Below, in pieces: positions 1 to 9,488 of a stretch of DNA of 64,000 nucleotides (positions within the stretch are counted from its first letter, which is position 1; the number at the start of each line of letters is the position of its first letter). The notes below the pieces were generated by a model. That model did not search any database. It was not told where the DNA came from and worked only from the letters and a program-made list of their open reading frames with translations. The position numbers and the translations under genes are program-made. Source of the DNA: an uncultured Bacillota bacterium (GTDB lineage Bacteria > Bacillota_I > Bacilli_A > RFN20 > CAG-826); assembly GCA_949293555.1 (NCBI GenBank), contig CASFDV010000003.1:282348-346347 (forward strand), in the 5' to 3' direction.

Positions 1-3
1 GGG

Positions 4-2220
4 CTACTCCTCCCCCTCCCTCCGCATCCGGAGCCTCGCGGAGAGGCTCTTCCGGGAAGGGAGATAGAGGGCGAGGAGGGCCACCGTCCCGAGGGCGAGG
101 AGGGCGATCCCGATCGCAAGGAAGGAAGCTCCCCAGGAGGGTCCTGCGAAGGCGGGGTCCAGGGTGGGGCGGGGCTCAAGCATCGTATAGGCGATGCCCC
201 CTCCCCAGGCGCCCAAGGGCGAAAGGAGCGCCCCGAGGAGAGCAGGAATCCCCAGGAGCAAGGCAAAACGGATGAGCCCAGGCGCCTTCCTTTTCAGGAG
301 CGGCATTCCCCTTAGCTCTAGCGAAAGCTCGTCCTTCCTAACGTTCTGGCGCACGAGGAGCGACCCGTGGGCGAGCGCGGTCCCCAGGAGCGCGAGAATG
401 AAGTGCCCGGCAAGAAGGAAGAAAAGCCGGGCGATTTCGATATATTTCCCAAAAAAGTAGGAGGCGTTGGATCCTAGCAACATGAGCCCGTCGTAGTCCA
501 CGCTTCCATTCGAGACGTTCCCGTCGAAGAAGAAGGGCCCGATCCTATCCGCAGGGACGAAGCGATTCCCCGTCCACCCGAGGGGACGCTCCTCCATGTC
601 CTCGACGAGCGCCTGCATGACGTCCGCGGAAAGAACGTAGGCCTGCCCATCGACATTCAATGGCATCTCTTCCTGAGGGAGCCGAACGACTCCGGCAAGC
701 CGGAGGGCCTCGATATCCGAAGGGAGGTCGGGAAGATTCTCAGTGCGCGTCCCAGGGAGGGCCTCCCGGGCGACACGGACGCTCTGCCCGACGTAATCCT
801 CCGGGAAGGAGGGGTCCTCTTCGGACAGAAGGATCGCGAAGCTTCTCTCGGGAAGGCCCGCGATTCCCGCGGCTTCCTCAGATACAAGGTATGGGTAGAA
901 CAAATCGACCGCCACGACGTCCATGTAGAGGAGGCTATATGCCATCCCTGTCGCGTGGGGGCCTAGGTTGTTCTCGCTTAGCACCCCTTCCTCAACAATC
1001 CGAAATAACCCGCCCCTGGTCAGGAACCCCTTCTGCTTCAACGCGGTCCCGGGCTCGTAGGGAAGCGCTACCGTCCGGAAATCCAGGCCGCACACTTTCA
1101 CCGTCCCCGGGCTCCCCATCTCCTCGAGAATCGACTCGGGATAGGCGATCTCGTCCGCCTCAAGAGGGCAGTTCAGCCCGAAGTCGTAGATTCCGTCCTT
1201 GTCCAGGAGGACGAGAGAGTGAAAGCCCCCTTCCTCCTGCCCGTACCCGCCGATCCTGAGTTCCGGCCAGCTGTTCGCTTTCATTACCTCATTGCCGCCG
1301 CCGGGATCCGTCACGAGCGCCGCCTCCTCCCCCGCCTTCTCGAGGAGCGAGCGATAGTAGAGGCTCGCGTCGGGGAGGCAAAGGGAGAGGACGCTCGTCG
1401 AGAGGAAGGAGAGGAGGAGCGAGAAGGCCCCTGCGGCGAGGGTTTTCCCGAGCCCCTTCCTCCTCCGGAAGGCGAGGGAGAGCGCCTCCTTCCCCGTGAG
1501 GGAGGGCGGGAGCGCCTCCCTTTCTTCGGGAGCGGGGGCGGGGATCTCGTCCCCCTCCTCCTCGGAGGCGGCCCTCCCGTCCTTCAGGAGAATCCTGTGG
1601 GGTTTCGGCTTACCCTCCGCAGGCAGGTAGTCGTGCGCGGCGAGGACGACGATGCGGGAGGAGGCCTCCCTCTCGATCCAGCGGAGGGCGGCCGCCCTCC
1701 TCCCCTCGTCGAGGTTCGCGGTCGGCTCGTCCAGGAGGAGGACCGGGGCGGGGCTCATGATCGCGAGGGCGAGGGAGAGGCGCTGGAGCTCCCCGGTCGA
1801 GAGGAGCGCGGCCCTCTCGCCGAGCCTCTCCCCGAGCCCGAGGTCAGCGAGGACCCTCTCCCCCTTGGCGATGTCCCCGCCCGCCAGGCGGAGGTTCTCC
1901 CGGAGGGTGAGGGAGGGCAGGTAGTCGAGCTCGCGGAGGCAGAGGGAGAAGCTGCGCCTCCCCTTCCGGAGGTCGCGCTCCTTCGAGGAGGGCGAGGAAA
2001 GGACATGGCCCCCCAGGGTCACCCTCCCCTCCCCCGGGGCCTCGAGGAGGCCGAGGAGGGAGAGGAGCGTCGTCTTCCCGGAGCCGGACTCCCCCTCGAC
2101 GAGGTGGAGCCGCCCGGGGCGGAACGTCGCGGTGAAGGGGAGGAGGCCCCGGCTCGTGCCGTCCTCTTGGGGATGGAGAAGGGAAAGGCCTTCCGCGCGG
2201 AGCTCAACGTCTTTCTTCAT
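4..2220 (-). CDS. MacB-like ABC transporter, ATPase fused to permease
   Basis: The N-terminal 230 residues form an ABC ATPase with Walker A GESGSGKT (near residue 43), signature STGELQRLSLALA and Walker B VLLLDEPTANLD. A predicted membrane helix lies near residues 258-280. About 330 extracytoplasmic residues follow, then three helices at the C-terminus (near 615-640, 665-695, 705-730). This is the MacB/FtsX-type layout, which normally powers mechanotransmission or export of peptides and lipids rather than import. The 738-aa length fits an ATPase and permease fused in one chain. The ATG overlaps the stop of the upstream paralogue by 4 nt (ATGA), so the two are probably translationally coupled and may form a heterodimer. 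The substrate cannot be read from sequence; antimicrobial-peptide or lipoprotein handling are both possible. Confidence 0.8.
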   Translation of the reverse strand: MKKDVELRAEGLSLLHPQEDGTSRGLLPFTATFRPGRLHLVEGESGSGKTTLLSLLGLLEAPGEGRVTLGGHVLSSPSSKERDLRKGRRSFSLCLRELDYLPSLTLRENLRLAGGDIAKGERVLADLGLGERLGERAALLSTGELQRLSLALAIMSPAPVLLLDEPTANLDEGRRAAALRWIEREASSRIVVLAAHDYLPAEGKPKPHRILLKDGRAASEEEGDEIPAPAPEEREALPPSLTGKEALSLAFRRRKGLGKTLAAGAFSLLLSFLSTSVLSLCLPDASLYYRSLLEKAGEEAALVTDPGGGNEVMKANSWPELRIGGYGQEEGGFHSLVLLDKDGIYDFGLNCPLEADEIAYPESILEEMGSPGTVKVCGLDFRTVALPYEPGTALKQKGFLTRGGLFRIVEEGVLSENNLGPHATGMAYSLLYMDVVAVDLFYPYLVSEEAAGIAGLPERSFAILLSEEDPSFPEDYVGQSVRVAREALPGTRTENLPDLPSDIEALRLAGVVRLPQEEMPLNVDGQAYVLSADVMQALVEDMEERPLGWTGNRFVPADRIGPFFFDGNVSNGSVDYDGLMLLGSNASYFFGKYIEIARLFFLLAGHFILALLGTALAHGSLLVRQNVRKDELSLELRGMPLLKRKAPGLIRFALLLGIPALLGALLSPLGAWGGGIAYTMLEPRPTLDPAFAGPSWGASFLAIGIALLALGTVALLALYLPSRKSLSARLRMRREGEE

Positions 2221-4319
2221 GCCCTTCTCCTTTCAAGGACAAGCTTCTTCCTGGAACAGCACCAGGCGTAGGGAAGGAGGATCGCCATCAGGAGAAGGGC
2301 GATCCCCAGGGCGAGGAGGATCGCGTAGAGAGGGGACCAGAGGATCGTCGCCCCGATGTAGCCGGCCCCGTACTCCGGAAGGACCAGGAACGTCAAGAAG
2401 ATCGGGAAGGGGATGAGCCCGAGGAGAGGCGGGAGGACGAGGAAGGGGAGGAAGGGGACGTAGTTCAGGAGAAAGCGCTCCTTCCTGCGGACGCCGAGGA
2501 GAAGGAGGACGTCCTCCCCGTCCCTTAGGGAGCCCCCGAGGTAGAGGAGATATAGTCCAAGGGTCAGGAAGGAAAGGGCTAAGAGGGAGCCCCCGAGGGC
2601 GAGGTAGAACCTGGCGCCCGCAGGAACATTCCGGAGCATGCGGACGAACTCGTTGAACTCGGCATGCATCCTGATGCCGTCGGAAATCTCAAGGCTCTCC
2701 TTATAAAGGAGCGCTGCCTCCTCCCTTCCGAAGGATGAGGAGGGAAGGAAGCTCTCCCTCGAGAGGCTATAGAGCCCATGCTCCTCCATGTAGGAGGAAG
2801 CCTTCTCCATCCTCTCAGGAAGGACGATCGCGCCGAACAGGTTCACCTCATGGACCGAAGGGCTATATTCGTCAGGGCCCACGAGGATACGGATCTTCCC
2901 TACGGCATCCAGGGCCTCGAACCCCGGGAAGGAGCCGTGGATCACCTTGTAGTCGTACCTCCCGCGCTGAACGAGGCACTCGTTTTCTTTCTCGGGCATC
3001 CTTCCCGAGGCGAGCTGGACCACCATGTCCGCCCCGTCCTCGATGAGTTCCACCGCTTCCTCCTCTTCGCCGACGACAGGAACGCCAGCAAGGTTGTCCA
3101 TGCTGTAAAGGGTAGGCCCGTCCTCGAGAAGCCCCGGGTCGTAGGGAAGCGCCTTCTGGGCGCGCCTCGCGCCGACCTCGGGAAGGACTGGGTAGTCGAA
3201 GGGATAGGATTCAGGAAGACGTCCGGCGAAGACGAATGAGACATCGGAGACGCCATATCCCTTGACCCATGGATCACCCAAGGAAAGGGAGGGGGCCTCC
3301 CCTTCCGGGAGAAGGACGGGTATCTCGTTCTCCGCCTCCGGGACGTAGGAAGGCTCAGGGATCTCAAATCCTTCCTCCTCAAGGTCCTCCGAAAGGAGCA
3401 TCCGGTAGCTGCCCCCGGGGGTCTCGACCCGGATCCCCGGGCGAGAGGCGCCATCCTCGCTCCGGAGGAAGACGTAGTCCTCGTCGAAGCGTCCCTCGAG
3501 CTCCCCGAGGATCGTCCCGGGCCCGTCCACGCCAAGAAGCCCGCCCCCGACGAAGAAGATGGCGGCGCTCGCTACGGAAAGAAGGAGGGAGAAGGCGGCG
3601 AGGAACCCCTTGCGGAACGCCTTGTGGAGCCCGAAGCGAAGGAGGGGCCCCGTCCTGCCCGGCGCTTCCCGGTGGATGGGCTCCTCCCTTTCCGCGGGGA
3701 CCTTCCCTTCGAAAGAGGGGACCTTCCCGCCCCTGAGCTCGACCTTCCCGTCGCACTCGGGAATGTCCACGAGGTTCGCCGCGACGATGACGAGCCTTCT
3801 CCTCGACTCCTCCTGGAGGAGGGCGAAGGCCCGCCCTGCGTTCTCCTTGTCGAGGTTCGCGGTCGGCTCGTCGAGGAAGAGGGCCTTCCCCGGGGAAAGG
3901 ATGGCCAACGCCAGGGAAAGCCGCGCCCGTTCCCCGACGGAGAGCTTCGAGGCCTTCTTCTTCCGATAGCTTTCAGGGAAATGGAGGGCGCGGAGGATCC
4001 TTTCCCCCTCCTCCATGTCCCCCGTCGCGAGGCGGAGATTGTCCCTGACGGAAAGGGAAGGGACGGCAAGGCCCCCCGCGGGGCAGTAGGTCGTCTCCGA
4101 AGGATCGAAGGAGGTCCTTTCCTTCCCTTCGGCAAGGATCTTCCCCCTGGCAAGAGGACGGAGCCCCTGGAGGGCCTCCAGGAGCGTCGTCTTCCCGGAT
4201 CCCGAGTCCCCGAGGAGGAGGAAAAGCCCCCGGTCGGGGAAAAGAAGGGATGGAGCCTCGAGGGTGAAGCAGGAATCCTCCCCCTGGTTCTTGATCGCCA
4301 CGTCCTTCGCCTCGAGCAT
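2217..4319 (-). CDS. MacB-like ABC transporter, ATPase fused to permease (paralogue)
   Basis: About 700 aa with the same architecture as its downstream partner. The N-terminal ATPase has Walker A GDSGSGKTTLL, signature LSVGERARLSLALA and Walker B ALFLDEPTANLD. A membrane helix, a large extracytoplasmic domain and three C-terminal helices follow. I chose the ATG at 4317-4319 because AGGAGG lies 7 nt upstream; an in-frame extension to 4394 has no such site and gives a non-homologous leader. The two paralogues overlap by 4 nt, implying a two-subunit transporter with two different ATPase and membrane halves. No regulator or two-component system is adjacent. Function is inferred from architecture; the substrate is unknown. 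Confidence 0.8.
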   Translation of the reverse strand: MLEAKDVAIKNQGEDSCFTLEAPSLLFPDRGLFLLLGDSGSGKTTLLEALQGLRPLARGKILAEGKERTSFDPSETTYCPAGGLAVPSLSVRDNLRLATGDMEEGERILRALHFPESYRKKKASKLSVGERARLSLALAILSPGKALFLDEPTANLDKENAGRAFALLQEESRRRLVIVAANLVDIPECDGKVELRGGKVPSFEGKVPAEREEPIHREAPGRTGPLLRFGLHKAFRKGFLAAFSLLLSVASAAIFFVGGGLLGVDGPGTILGELEGRFDEDYVFLRSEDGASRPGIRVETPGGSYRMLLSEDLEEEGFEIPEPSYVPEAENEIPVLLPEGEAPSLSLGDPWVKGYGVSDVSFVFAGRLPESYPFDYPVLPEVGARRAQKALPYDPGLLEDGPTLYSMDNLAGVPVVGEEEEAVELIEDGADMVVQLASGRMPEKENECLVQRGRYDYKVIHGSFPGFEALDAVGKIRILVGPDEYSPSVHEVNLFGAIVLPERMEKASSYMEEHGLYSLSRESFLPSSSFGREEAALLYKESLEISDGIRMHAEFNEFVRMLRNVPAGARFYLALGGSLLALSFLTLGLYLLYLGGSLRDGEDVLLLLGVRRKERFLLNYVPFLPFLVLPPLLGLIPFPIFLTFLVLPEYGAGYIGATILWSPLYAILLALGIALLLMAILLPYAWCCSRKKLVLERRRA

Positions 4320-4382
4320 CGCAAGACCTCCTGGTTCGCAGGAATGCGCGCGGAAACATGCGCCCTCCTTCGCGAAGGCAAA

Positions 4383-4411
4383 GATTAGCCTCACGCGCGT
4401 ATGCGCGCAAG
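4383..4411 (-). promoter_or_regulatory. Putative promoter of the ABC transporter pair
   Basis: On the minus strand TTGCGC (4406-4411) and TAATCT (4383-4388) are separated by 17 bp, between the uvrC stop and the transporter start. This is a moderate match to a sigma-70 type promoter. It would give a leader of about 55 nt carrying the AGGAGG ribosome site. Confidence 0.4.
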
Positions 4412-4415
4412 GTCG

Positions 4416-6194
4416 TCAGGCGTTTTCGCCGCCGTCCCCTTCCCCGAGGGCGTGCACCTTCTCCGCAAGTTCCTTCGGGAGGATCTGCATGAGCTCCTCG
4501 ACGCTTGCGGCGCGGAGGCTTTCCAGAGTCGGATAGTGCTTCCTCAGGAGCTCCTCCCTCTTGGGCCCGATCCCCGGGATCCCGGAAAAAAGGGAGGAGA
4601 GCATCCTCTTCCCCCTTTCCTTCCGGTGGAAGGAGATGGCGAAGCGGTGGACCTCGTCCTGCATCCGCATCAGGAGGAAGAAGAGAGGCGACTTCCGGTC
4701 CAGGGGATAGAGGGTCCCTTCCTTGTCGAGGATCCCCTCCGTCTCGTGCCTTTCGTTCTTGTAAAGGCCGAACACCGGGATTTCCACGGGAATCCTCGCG
4801 AGGCCCTCGAGTGCGGCATGCACCTGCGGGAGCCCCCCGTCGACGAGGATGAGGCCGGGAAGGGGGCGCCCCTCTTCCATGCACGGGCGGTAGCGCCTCT
4901 CCACGATGTCCCGCATCGAGGCGAAGTCGTCCCCCGCCTCCTCTTCCTTCAGATGGAACTTCCGGTACTCGCCCTTGAAGGGCTTCCCGTTCTTGAAGGA
5001 CACCATCGCCCCCACGGGCTCCGCCCCCTGGAGGTGGGAGTTGTCGAAAAGGTCGATCCTCTCGGGGAAAGGGATATGGAGCAGCCTCCCCAGTTCCTCG
5101 AGCATCTCCTCCTCCCCTTCCTCGAGCCTTGCGGAAAGGAAGTGGCGGTCCAGCTCCTGCCGGGCGTTCAGAAGGGCGATGTCCTGCATCTCATGAAGCC
5201 TTCCTTCCTTGGGGGAAATGACGTGGAGCCCGGGGTAGAGGGCTTCCAGCTCCTCCTTCGCCCCCGGGAGGGTGAGGACGAGCTCCTTCGGGGGCTCCTC
5301 CTCCTGGTAGAGGGACTCGACAAGCTCGAGGACTTGCTCCTCGGGGGGCCCGAAAGAAGGGAAGGCCTTCGCCCTCTTCCCGAGGAGCCTCCCCCCGCGG
5401 TAGGTGAGGATGGCGATGGCGAGGTAGCCCTCCCTCTCGCAGTAGGCGAGGACGTCGCGGGCGGTCCTCTCCCCCGTCACCTCCGCCCGCTGGCGGCTGA
5501 TGGTCCTCTCGACGGCCTGGATCTTGTCGCGGAGCTCCCCCGCCTCCTCGAAGCGGAGTCCCTCGCTCGCCTCCTTCATCCGGGCCCTGAGGGAACGGAG
5601 CACTTCCTCCCCGTCCCCCTCGAGGAACTTCCGGATCCCTTCGGCGACCTTCTTCATCCCTTCCTCGTCGACGTTCCCGAGGCAAGGGGCGAGGCACTGG
5701 CCCATCCCGAAGTAGAGGCAGGGCTTCGCGGGGAGGCTCCGGCACTTCCTCGTCGGGAAGAGGGAGTTGAGGAGGGCGATCGTCCGGTAGCAGTCCCCGG
5801 CGTTCGGGAAGGGCCCGAAGTAGAGGGTTCCCTTCTCCTTCCCCGCCTTCCGGGAAAGGAAGAGGCGCGCCTCCTTCGTCCGGAGGGCGATGTAGGGGTA
5901 GTGGCTGTCGTCCATGAGCATCACGTTGAAGCGCGGGCGATGCTCCTTGATGAGGTTCATCTCGAGGACGAGGGCCTCCTTCTCGCTGTGGACCTGGATG
6001 AAGTCGAAGGAAGAGACGCTGTCGCGCATCGCCTTCACCTTCCCCTCCTGCGGCCGGAGGAAGTACTGGCTCACCCTCTTCTTCAGGCTCTTGGCCTTCC
6101 CGACGTAGATGATATGCCCCTCCCCGTCCTTCATGAGGTAGACGCCCGGCTCCTCGGGAAGGAGGGAAAGCAGGCGCTCGACGAGGGGGGTCAC
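4416..6194 (-). CDS. uvrC: Excinuclease ABC subunit C
   Basis: UvrC makes the two incisions in nucleotide excision repair after UvrAB finds damage. The 592-aa protein has the GIY-YIG nuclease at the N-terminus (GVYLMKDG, then IIYVGKAKSLKKR), a UVR motif in the middle (FEEAGELRDKI), the RNase H-like C-terminal nuclease (IDLFDNSHLQG, LILVDGG) and terminal helix-hairpin-helix repeats (GIPGIGPKREELL). Length and domain order are normal. The start is GTG at 6192-6194 and overlaps the mutS2 stop by 4 nt (GTGA), so uvrC is probably coupled to mutS2 in a two-gene repair/recombination operon. No oddities were seen. Confidence 0.95.
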   Translation of the reverse strand: MTPLVERLLSLLPEEPGVYLMKDGEGHIIYVGKAKSLKKRVSQYFLRPQEGKVKAMRDSVSSFDFIQVHSEKEALVLEMNLIKEHRPRFNVMLMDDSHYPYIALRTKEARLFLSRKAGKEKGTLYFGPFPNAGDCYRTIALLNSLFPTRKCRSLPAKPCLYFGMGQCLAPCLGNVDEEGMKKVAEGIRKFLEGDGEEVLRSLRARMKEASEGLRFEEAGELRDKIQAVERTISRQRAEVTGERTARDVLAYCEREGYLAIAILTYRGGRLLGKRAKAFPSFGPPEEQVLELVESLYQEEEPPKELVLTLPGAKEELEALYPGLHVISPKEGRLHEMQDIALLNARQELDRHFLSARLEEGEEEMLEELGRLLHIPFPERIDLFDNSHLQGAEPVGAMVSFKNGKPFKGEYRKFHLKEEEAGDDFASMRDIVERRYRPCMEEGRPLPGLILVDGGLPQVHAALEGLARIPVEIPVFGLYKNERHETEGILDKEGTLYPLDRKSPLFFLLMRMQDEVHRFAISFHRKERGKRMLSSLFSGIPGIGPKREELLRKHYPTLESLRAASVEELMQILPKELAEKVHALGEGDGGENA

Positions 6195-8512
6195 GCCTTC
6201 CTCCCCCGGAGCTCGACGACCGTCGCGCCCCCGCCCCCTTCCTGGGGGGAGCCGTCCCCGTAGGAAAGGACGGCGTCCTTGCGGCGCGAGAGATAGCCCC
6301 TCACCATGTTCCGGAGCACCCCGGAGCCGAAGCCGTGGACGATGCGGACGTGGGTGAGCCCGTGGGCGAGGGCGGAGTCGAGGTAGGAGAGGAAGGCTTC
6401 CTCGGCCTCCTCCGCCCTCATCCCGATGAGGTTGAGCTCCAAGGGGGGCGCGGGCGAGATCTCATAGGCCGGAAGGGGCTCCTCCTCGCGGGCCTTCTTC
6501 CTCGGAAGGGGCCTCTCCTTCCTCCGGAGGGAGGAAAGGGGCACCTTCATCGCGCGCCCGCCCTTCTCGCCGATCGTGGCTTTCGTTCCCTGGATAGAGA
6601 GGATCTCCCCCTCGAGGAAGAGGGAGGGGGCCTCGACGTAGTCCCCGGGCCCGAGGGGACGGGAGTCGTCCCTAGGTTCCTCCTTCCTCTCCTCCTCCCC
6701 CAGGGAGCGGATCTCGTGGAGGGCCTTCGCCCCCGCGGGAAGCCCCTTCCCTTCAGCGCCTTTGAGGATTTCCTTGAGGCGCCGCTCGTATTCGGAAAGG
6801 AGCTTCCTTTCCCCGAGGGCGAGCTTCTCCCGGAGCTCCTCCTCCTTCCTCTCGAGCGCCTTCTTCTTCGAAAGGAACGCCTTCCTTTCCTCCTCGAGGG
6901 CGGAGCGTTCCGCCTGGAGCCGTTCCTTCTCGCGCTCTGCCTCCTCGCTTTTCCTCCGGAGGGCGCGGAGCGCTTCCTCGAGGGAAGGCGCCTCCTTCCC
7001 CTGGAGGATGGCCCTGGCCCTCGAGGTCGCCTCCTCGGGAAGGCCGAACCGCTCGGCGACGAGGATCCCGTAGCTTTCCCCGGGGATGCCCGCGCGGAGG
7101 CGGTAGGTCGGGCGGAGGTTCCCCTCGTCGAAGGCGAGGGAGCAGTTCTCCGCCCCCGGGGCGCGGAGGGCGAAGCCCTTGAGCCCCTCGTAGTGGCTCG
7201 AGACGAGGGCGAGCGCCCCCTTCCCGAGGATCATCTGGAGGATCCCCTCCCCGAGCGCCTCCCCTTCCTCGGGCGAGGTGCCGCTCCCGAGCTCGTCGAG
7301 GAGGACGAGGTCCTCGCCTTCCAGGGAAGAGAGGATCTCCCCGACCGCCTTCATGTGGCCGGAGAAGGTGCTGAGCGACTCCTGGAGCGACTGGCTGTCC
7401 CCGATGTCCGCGTAGACGTGGCGGAAGAAGGGGGCCCTCGCCCCTTCCCCGGCGGGGATGCCCATGCCGGAAAGCGCCATGAGGGAAAGGAGGCCGACCG
7501 TCTTCAGGGCGACCGTCTTGCCCCCCGCGTTCGGGCCCGAGAGGAGGAGGAGCCTCCTCCCTTCCCGGAGGGCGAAGTCGTTGGGGACGACCGTGGCCTG
7601 GTCGAGGAGGGGATGCCTTGCCCTCGGGAGGAGGAGCTCCTTCCCTTCCCCGACCGCCGGGACCGTCCCTTCCCATTCCCCCATGAGGCGGCACTTCCCC
7701 TCGAGGAGGTCGAGCCTCCCGAGCGTCCGGTTCCTTTCCAAGGCGCCCGAAAGGTCCTCGAGGACGAGGCCCCCGAGCCGGCGGAGGATCTTCCTTTCCT
7801 CCTCCTTCTCCTCTTCGCGGAGCTCCTCGATCCTAGACTCCATGAGGAGGAGGGGCTCCGGCTCGATATAGACCGTGCCCCCGGTCCTGCTGACGCCCTG
7901 GACGAGGCCGCGGACCTTGTTCTTGTCGCTCGGGAGGACGGAAAGGACGTAGTGGCCGTTCCGGAGGGTCAGGTTCGGGGAGCTGAGGTGGGCCGCGTTC
8001 AGGAGGAGGAGGCGCTCCGCCTCCCTCCGGAGCCCCTTCTCGAGGGCCCCCATGCTCCGGCGGATGGAAAGGAGGCGCCCGCTCGCCTGGTCCTTGAGGG
8101 AGCCGTCCTCCTCCAGGGCGCGGCCAAGCTCCTCCCGGAGGCGCTCGTTCCCCGGGAGCTGGAGGGAAAGCTCCTGGAGGGGGGAATCCCCTTCCCCGAG
8201 ATATTCCCTGACGCCTTTCGCGTCCTCGATGTCCTGGAGGACCTGGAGGAGCATCTCCCCCGCGGGCTCCCTCCCTTTCCTAAGTTCCCCGAGGAAGGGG
8301 CGGAGGTCCTTCCCCGCGGAAAGGGGGAGCGAGCCCTTCTCCGGGAGGAGGGAGGAAAGCTCCCCCAGGCGGAGGAGCTCCTTCCTCAGCTCGTGGAGGT
8401 CCTCATAAGGGGAAAGCCCCTCGGCGAGGAGGATCCCCCTCTCCGTCCGGCATCTTCCGGCAAGCATCCCGCGGATCCGCGGGAACTCAAGGATTTCCAA
8501 GGCGCTTCTCAT
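6191..8512 (-). CDS. mutS2: Endonuclease MutS2 (MutS-like ATPase with Smr domain)
   Basis: MutS2 acts on recombination intermediates and, in Bacillus, on collided ribosomes; it is not a mismatch-repair MutS. The 773-aa protein shows the MutS core, the ATPase with Walker A GPNAGGKTVALK, the FSGHMKAVGEIL segment and Walker B VLLLDELGSGTSP. A charged coiled coil follows (EEAEREKERLQAER region), then a C-terminal Smr nuclease domain (NLIGMRAEEA, VHGFGSGVLR). I start it at ATG 8510-8512: a TATACT box lies 7 nt upstream with no ribosome site, which suggests a leaderless transcript. An upstream extension to 8599 would run through the divergent rnhC promoter. It heads the mutS2-uvrC operon. Confidence 0.93.
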   Translation of the reverse strand: MRSALEILEFPRIRGMLAGRCRTERGILLAEGLSPYEDLHELRKELLRLGELSSLLPEKGSLPLSAGKDLRPFLGELRKGREPAGEMLLQVLQDIEDAKGVREYLGEGDSPLQELSLQLPGNERLREELGRALEEDGSLKDQASGRLLSIRRSMGALEKGLRREAERLLLLNAAHLSSPNLTLRNGHYVLSVLPSDKNKVRGLVQGVSRTGGTVYIEPEPLLLMESRIEELREEEKEEERKILRRLGGLVLEDLSGALERNRTLGRLDLLEGKCRLMGEWEGTVPAVGEGKELLLPRARHPLLDQATVVPNDFALREGRRLLLLSGPNAGGKTVALKTVGLLSLMALSGMGIPAGEGARAPFFRHVYADIGDSQSLQESLSTFSGHMKAVGEILSSLEGEDLVLLDELGSGTSPEEGEALGEGILQMILGKGALALVSSHYEGLKGFALRAPGAENCSLAFDEGNLRPTYRLRAGIPGESYGILVAERFGLPEEATSRARAILQGKEAPSLEEALRALRRKSEEAEREKERLQAERSALEEERKAFLSKKKALERKEEELREKLALGERKLLSEYERRLKEILKGAEGKGLPAGAKALHEIRSLGEEERKEEPRDDSRPLGPGDYVEAPSLFLEGEILSIQGTKATIGEKGGRAMKVPLSSLRRKERPLPRKKAREEEPLPAYEISPAPPLELNLIGMRAEEAEEAFLSYLDSALAHGLTHVRIVHGFGSGVLRNMVRGYLSRRKDAVLSYGDGSPQEGGGGATVVELRGRKA

Positions 8513-8564
8513 CAGGAAGAGTATACGCCCCGCGGGAAGGGCTCCCGGTGCTACAATCCAAGGG
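8513..8564. promoter_or_regulatory. Divergent leaderless promoters for mutS2 and rnhC
   Basis: The 52-bp gap between the two divergent start codons holds a minus-strand TATACT (8520-8525), 7 nt before the mutS2 ATG. It also holds a plus-strand TACAAT (8552-8557), 7 nt before the rnhC ATG. Transcription normally begins 6-8 nt after such a box, so both mRNAs should begin at or next to their start codons. There is no Shine-Dalgarno for either gene and no clear -35 box. Confidence 0.6.
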
Positions 8565-9488
8565 ATGAAGAAGCCCCTTTCGATCCCCCGCCCCCTCAAG
8601 GAGGAGGAGCTCCCCCTCCTCGAGGCCCTCCATGACCTCCATGAGCCAGGGAAGGAGGCGCCCGGCCTTCTCCTCGAGGGGGAGGAGGAGAAGTGCCGCG
8701 TCCGGGTCTACCGCGGGAAGAAGGGGCTTTCCGTCCTCTTCCATGGCGAACGGGCGAAAGAGGAGTTCCTCCGCTCCTTCCCGGGGGAGGAGGTCCCCCT
8801 TCCTAAGAAAAAGGAGATGCCTTCCTCAAGGGAGAAGGCGCCCCCTTCCCTCTTCCCCCAGATCGGCTCCGACGAGGTCGGGACGGGCGACGCCTTCGGG
8901 CCGATCGTCGTCGTCGCCTCCTACGTCGAGGAGAAGGACCTTCCCGAGCTAAGGGCCCTCGGGGTGAGGGACAGCAAGGAACTCGCGGACGAGGAGGTGC
9001 TTTCCCTCGCCCCGCGCCTCCTGAAGTTCCCGAGCGCCCGCATCGTCCTTTCCCCAACGAAGTACAACAAGATGCAGAGGGAAGGGAAGAACATGAACGC
9101 GATCAAGGCGCTCCTCCACGACCACGCCCAGCGCCTCCTGGCGGGGAAATTCCCGGGCGCCCGCCGCTACCTCGACCAGTTCTGCTCGCCCGCCCTTTTC
9201 CAGAAATACGTCCGCGAGGCGGGGATCGAGCCCCTCCCGGGGATCCAGATGGCGACGAAAGGCGAGAGCCGCTACCCCGCCGTCGCCCTCGCCTCCCTCA
9301 TCGCCAGGGCCCGCTTCCTCGAGGAAATGAGGAAGATGGGCGAGGAGGAAGGGGTCTCCTTCCCCAAGGGGGCGGGCGCCCCCGTCGACCGCTTCCTCAA
9401 GGAATACGTGAGGAAAAAGGGCCCGGAGGCCCTCGAAAGAGTCGCGAAGCTGAACTTCCGGAACTTCAGCGCGAGGCGCGGAGAGTAG
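8565..9488 (+). CDS. rnhC: Ribonuclease HIII
   Basis: RNase HIII cuts the RNA strand of RNA-DNA hybrids, removing R-loops and primers. The 307-aa protein has the family's N-terminal TBP-like substrate-binding extension (about 90 residues), then the catalytic core. The core starts IGSDEVGTGDAFGPI, where the GTGDAFGP form is typical of HIII rather than HII. PTKYNKMQREGKN is an HIII-specific segment, and DQFCSP and YPAVALASLIARARF follow. It is divergent from mutS2 and transcribed from a TACAAT box 7 nt upstream of its ATG. Its 3' end overlaps rluD convergently by 23 bp, so antisense interference is possible there. Confidence 0.93.
   Translation: MKKPLSIPRPLKEEELPLLEALHDLHEPGKEAPGLLLEGEEEKCRVRVYRGKKGLSVLFHGERAKEEFLRSFPGEEVPLPKKKEMPSSREKAPPSLFPQIGSDEVGTGDAFGPIVVVASYVEEKDLPELRALGVRDSKELADEEVLSLAPRLLKFPSARIVLSPTKYNKMQREGKNMNAIKALLHDHAQRLLAGKFPGARRYLDQFCSPALFQKYVREAGIEPLPGIQMATKGESRYPAVALASLIARARFLEEMRKMGEEEGVSFPKGAGAPVDRFLKEYVRKKGPEALERVAKLNFRNFSARRGE

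Noticed and set aside
1219..2271. Long plus-strand open frames opposite the ABC transporter genes
   Set aside because: They are antisense shadows of GC-rich coding sequence, rich in Pro/Arg/Glu, with no ribosome site and no family motif. The same holds for the very long frame at 36797-41350 opposite the surface-protein genes.
3973..4884. Alternative start ATGTTTCC with GGAGG upstream of the ABC transporter pair
   Set aside because: It opens a frame that runs antisense-like through the ATPase gene in the wrong phase. The ATG at 4319 gives the correct N-terminus.
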